From contig NZ_JAGGJV010000004.1 of assembly GCF_017873135.1 (NCBI RefSeq), positions 372,001 to 436,000 on the forward strand: a DNA stretch of 64,000 nucleotides, read 5' to 3'. The notes under the pieces were generated by a model. That model ran no database searches. It had not been told where the DNA came from and saw nothing but the letters and a program-made list of their open reading frames with translations. Of the stretch, positions 61,931 to 64,000 are shown piece after piece. A program made the position numbers and the translations under genes. The DNA comes from Rhizobium herbae (GTDB lineage: Bacteria > Pseudomonadota > Alphaproteobacteria > Rhizobiales > Rhizobiaceae). Within the stretch, counting starts at the first letter, position 1; the number at the start of each line of letters is the position of its first letter.

Positions 61931-61942
61931 ATGTCTATACAT
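61931..61942. promoter_or_regulatory. Candidate HutC operator
   Basis: ATGTCTATACAT has ATGT/ACAT arms around a 4-base centre, in the 100-base space between the divergent hutF and hutI. GntR/HutC-family repressors bind such TGT-N4-ACA palindromes, so one site could control both directions. Confidence 0.6.
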
Positions 61943-61972
61943 AATAGCACGAAAAGGAAAGGCGAGAAATCG

Positions 61973-63223
61973 ATGTCTTCCATAAAATCGAAACCCGACA
62001 GCGCCCGGCCAACCGCCTGCGATCGCCTCTGGCGGAACGCGCGGCTTGCGACGCTGAACCCTGCGCTACCGGGCCTCGGCCTTGTCGAAGACGGTGTGAT
62101 CGCCGTGCAGGACGGGCGCATCCTTTATGCCGGCGGCGAAGCCGGATTGCCCTTTTCCATCGACGATGCCGGAGAAATTATCGACTGTGAAGGCCGCTGG
62201 ATCACGCCGGGCCTGATCGACTGCCACACGCATCTGGTCCATGCCGGAGACCGCGCCAACGAATTCGAGATGCGGCTGGCAGGAGCCACCTATGAAGAGG
62301 TAGCACGCGCCGGCGGTGGCATTGTCTCTTCTGTCCGGTCCCTGCGCGAAGCCAGTGAAGACGAGCTTGTGAGGCAGACCCTTCCCCGGCTTGACGCCCT
62401 GATGGCCGAGGGCGTGACCACAGTCGAAGTCAAGTCCGGCTATGGCCTCGATCTCGAAAACGAAGCGAAGGCCCTGCGCGCCGCGCGCCGTCTCGGCGAA
62501 GAGCGCGACGTGGCTGTTCGCACCACGTTCCTCGGTGCCCATGCGCTGCCGCCGGAATTCAAGGGCGACAAGACCGGCTATATCGCCAAGGTCGTCAGCG
62601 AGATGCTGCCCGCCATCGCGGCGCAAGGATTGGCCGATGCGGTCGATGGTTTCTGCGAGGGTATTGCCTTTTCGACTGACGAAATGCGACTGGTTTTCGA
62701 CGTGGCGAAGGCGAATGGCCTGCCCGTCAAACTGCACGCCGATCAGCTCTCCAATCTGCACGGCGCAGCCCTTGCCGCCGAATATGGCGCATTGTCTGCC
62801 GATCACCTGGAATATACCGACGAGGTCGGCGCCGCGGCGATGGCAAGGAGCGGCACCGTCGCCGTCATCTTGCCGGGCGCCTTCTATTTCATCCGCGAGA
62901 CGAAGAAGCCGCCGATCGATCTGTTCCGCAATGCTGGCGTTGCGATGGCGATCGCCACCGACAACAATCCGGGCACTTCGCCGCTGACTTCGCTGCTTCT
63001 GACCATGAACATGGCGGCGACGCTGTTCGACATGACGGTCACCGAATGTATTGCCGGCGTGACGCGGGAGGCGGCGCGCGCATTGGGCCTCGTCGACGAA
63101 GTGGGGACGCTCGAACCCGGAAAATGGGCCGATTTCGCCATCTGGAATATCGAGCGGCCTGCTGAACTCGTCTACCGCATGGGCTTCAACCCGCTGCATG
63201 CGCGCGTCCGCAACGGACATTGA
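61973..63223 (+). CDS. hutI: Imidazolonepropionase
   Basis: A 416-residue zinc/iron amidohydrolase that opens imidazolone propionate to formimidoylglutamate. [28 protein letters not shown] has the metal-binding HTH and substrate Arg. [28 protein letters not shown] and [20 protein letters not shown] are family signatures. ATG 61973 has GGCGAG upstream; an ATG at 61931 overlaps the proposed operator and is unlikely. It precedes hutH by 50 bases. Confidence 0.95.
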   Translation: MSSIKSKPDSARPTACDRLWRNARLATLNPALPGLGLVEDGVIAVQDGRILYAGGEAGLPFSIDDAGEIIDCEGRWITPGLIDCHTHLVHAGDRANEFEMRLAGATYEEVARAGGGIVSSVRSLREASEDELVRQTLPRLDALMAEGVTTVEVKSGYGLDLENEAKALRAARRLGEERDVAVRTTFLGAHALPPEFKGDKTGYIAKVVSEMLPAIAAQGLADAVDGFCEGIAFSTDEMRLVFDVAKANGLPVKLHADQLSNLHGAALAAEYGALSADHLEYTDEVGAAAMARSGTVAVILPGAFYFIRETKKPPIDLFRNAGVAMAIATDNNPGTSPLTSLLLTMNMAATLFDMTVTECIAGVTREAARALGLVDEVGTLEPGKWADFAIWNIERPAELVYRMGFNPLHARVRNGH

Positions 63224-63272
63224 AATTTTAAGACGCGTGAGCCTGGCTCCGCGCATTGGTGAGGACTGACTT

Positions 63273-64000
63273 ATGACTCTTATTCTTCAGCCGGGCTCCG
63301 TGCCGCTTTCGACCCTCGAAACCATCTACTGGACCGGTGAGCCAGCACGGCTAGATCCCTCGTTCGACAAGGGCATAGAGAAGGCCGCAGCCCGCATCGC
63401 CGAGATCGCCGCCGGCAATGCGCCGGTCTACGGCATCAACACCGGCTTCGGCAAGCTGGCGAGCATCAAGATCGACGCCGCCGACGTTGCCACCCTCCAG
63501 CGCAACCTGATCCTCTCCCATTGCTGCGGCGTCGGCCAGCCGCTCGCTGAGAACATCGTCCGCCTGATCATGGCGCTGAAGCTGGTCTCGCTCGGTCGCG
63601 GCGCATCCGGCACGCGGATCGAGCTCGTCCGCCTGATCGAGGGCATGCTCGACAAGGGCGTCATCCCGGTCATCCCGGAAAAGGGCTCCGTCGGCGCCTC
63701 CGGCGATCTTGCGCCACTGGCCCATATGGCAGCGGTGATGATGGGCGAAGGCGAAGCCTTCTACAACGGCGAACAGCTTGCCGGCCGCACCGCTTTGGAG
63801 CGCGCTGGCCTGACGCCGGTCGTGCTGGCCGCCAAGGAGGGTTTGGCGCTGATCAACGGCACGCAGGTCTCGACGGCCCTGGCGCTGGCCGGTCTCTTCC
63901 GCGCTCACCGTGCTGCCCAGTCCGCCCTGATCACCGGCGCGCTCTCGACCGACGCCGCCATGGGTTCCTCGGCACCGTTCCATCCGGATATCCATACGCT
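63273..64000 (+). CDS. hutH: Histidine ammonia-lyase (partial, 3' end outside window)
   Basis: The first 242 codons of histidase, which removes ammonia from L-histidine to give urocanate. [12 protein letters not shown] with catalytic Tyr53 and [15 protein letters not shown], whose Ala142-Ser143-Gly144 cyclises to the MIO electrophile, are intact. GAGGA lies seven bases before ATG 63273. The frame runs open off the right edge. It is surely co-transcribed with hutI. Confidence 0.96.
   Translation, partial: MTLILQPGSVPLSTLETIYWTGEPARLDPSFDKGIEKAAARIAEIAAGNAPVYGINTGFGKLASIKIDAADVATLQRNLILSHCCGVGQPLAENIVRLIMALKLVSLGRGASGTRIELVRLIEGMLDKGVIPVIPEKGSVGASGDLAPLAHMAAVMMGEGEAFYNGEQLAGRTALERAGLTPVVLAAKEGLALINGTQVSTALALAGLFRAHRAAQSALITGALSTDAAMGSSAPFHPDIHT

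Noticed and set aside
1..64000. CRISPR arrays, insertion sequences, integrase or attachment sites, tRNA and rRNA genes
   Set aside because: I looked for regular repeat-spacer patterns, transposase-like proteins with terminal repeats, and cloverleaf or rRNA motifs and found none.

Overview
The window looks like chromosome-type DNA from an alphaproteobacterium of the order Hyphomicrobiales, most likely the Rhizobiaceae (Rhizobium/Agrobacterium group). The evidence is the high GC content with C/G-biased third positions, the aerobic cob gene set (cobF to cobM), a Mrp antiporter with fused A and B subunits, the glxA/glxB-D/glnT cluster, and many sugar ABC transporters. I see no rRNA, tRNA, insertion sequence, phage gene or CRISPR array.

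Layout. 1-2.4 kb: the tail of an unidentified gene with a strong terminator, then a minus-strand sensor kinase/response regulator pair. 2.7-8.8 kb: a six-gene Mrp-type Na+(K+)/H+ antiporter operon (mrpA[B]CDEFG). 8.8-16.0 kb: the aerobic cobalamin block cobF-G-H-I-J-(K)-L-M on the minus strand, with cobK reversed inside it and sharing its start region with cobL. 16.3-19.4 kb: a type I secretion ATPase and membrane fusion protein. 19.5-21.1 kb: a DMT exporter and uracil-DNA glycosylase. 21.3-24.3 kb: molybdate transport modABC, a short ModE-like regulator and candidate Mo-boxes. 24.5-32.7 kb: a sugar ABC transporter and catabolic operon (oxidoreductase, isomerase, SBP, two permeases, ATPase, short-chain dehydrogenase) with a divergent LacI regulator and a perfect 18-bp operator palindrome. 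32.8-34.1 kb: an FAD oxidoreductase.

34.1-45.9 kb is the most unusual region: one long minus-strand run of tightly coupled genes. It encodes an ABC importer resembling the rhizobial glycerol transporter, an ATP-type dihydroxyacetone kinase (DhaK-DhaL fusion), and a complete PEP-dependent dihydroxyacetone kinase. The latter comprises separate DhaL, DhaM, HPr, Enzyme I and DhaK, plus a small helix-turn-helix-like protein of unknown function and a 27-codon coupled ORF. Two chemically different kinases for one type of substrate thus sit behind one importer.

46.3-58.8 kb: purU, a glutamine-synthetase-III-like gene, glxD-C-B, two regulators, and a divergent four-subunit sarcosine-oxidase-like operon. 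Taken together these match the N-methylglutamate pathway for methylamine (gmaS, mgsABC, mgdABCD), with PurU as an outlet for the one-carbon unit. A candidate sigma-54 promoter precedes glxB. 59.2-59.6 kb: two small proteins of unknown function. 59.7-64 kb: histidine utilisation genes hutC, hutF, hutI and the start of hutH (cut by the window end); hutF indicates the formimidoylglutamate deiminase route.
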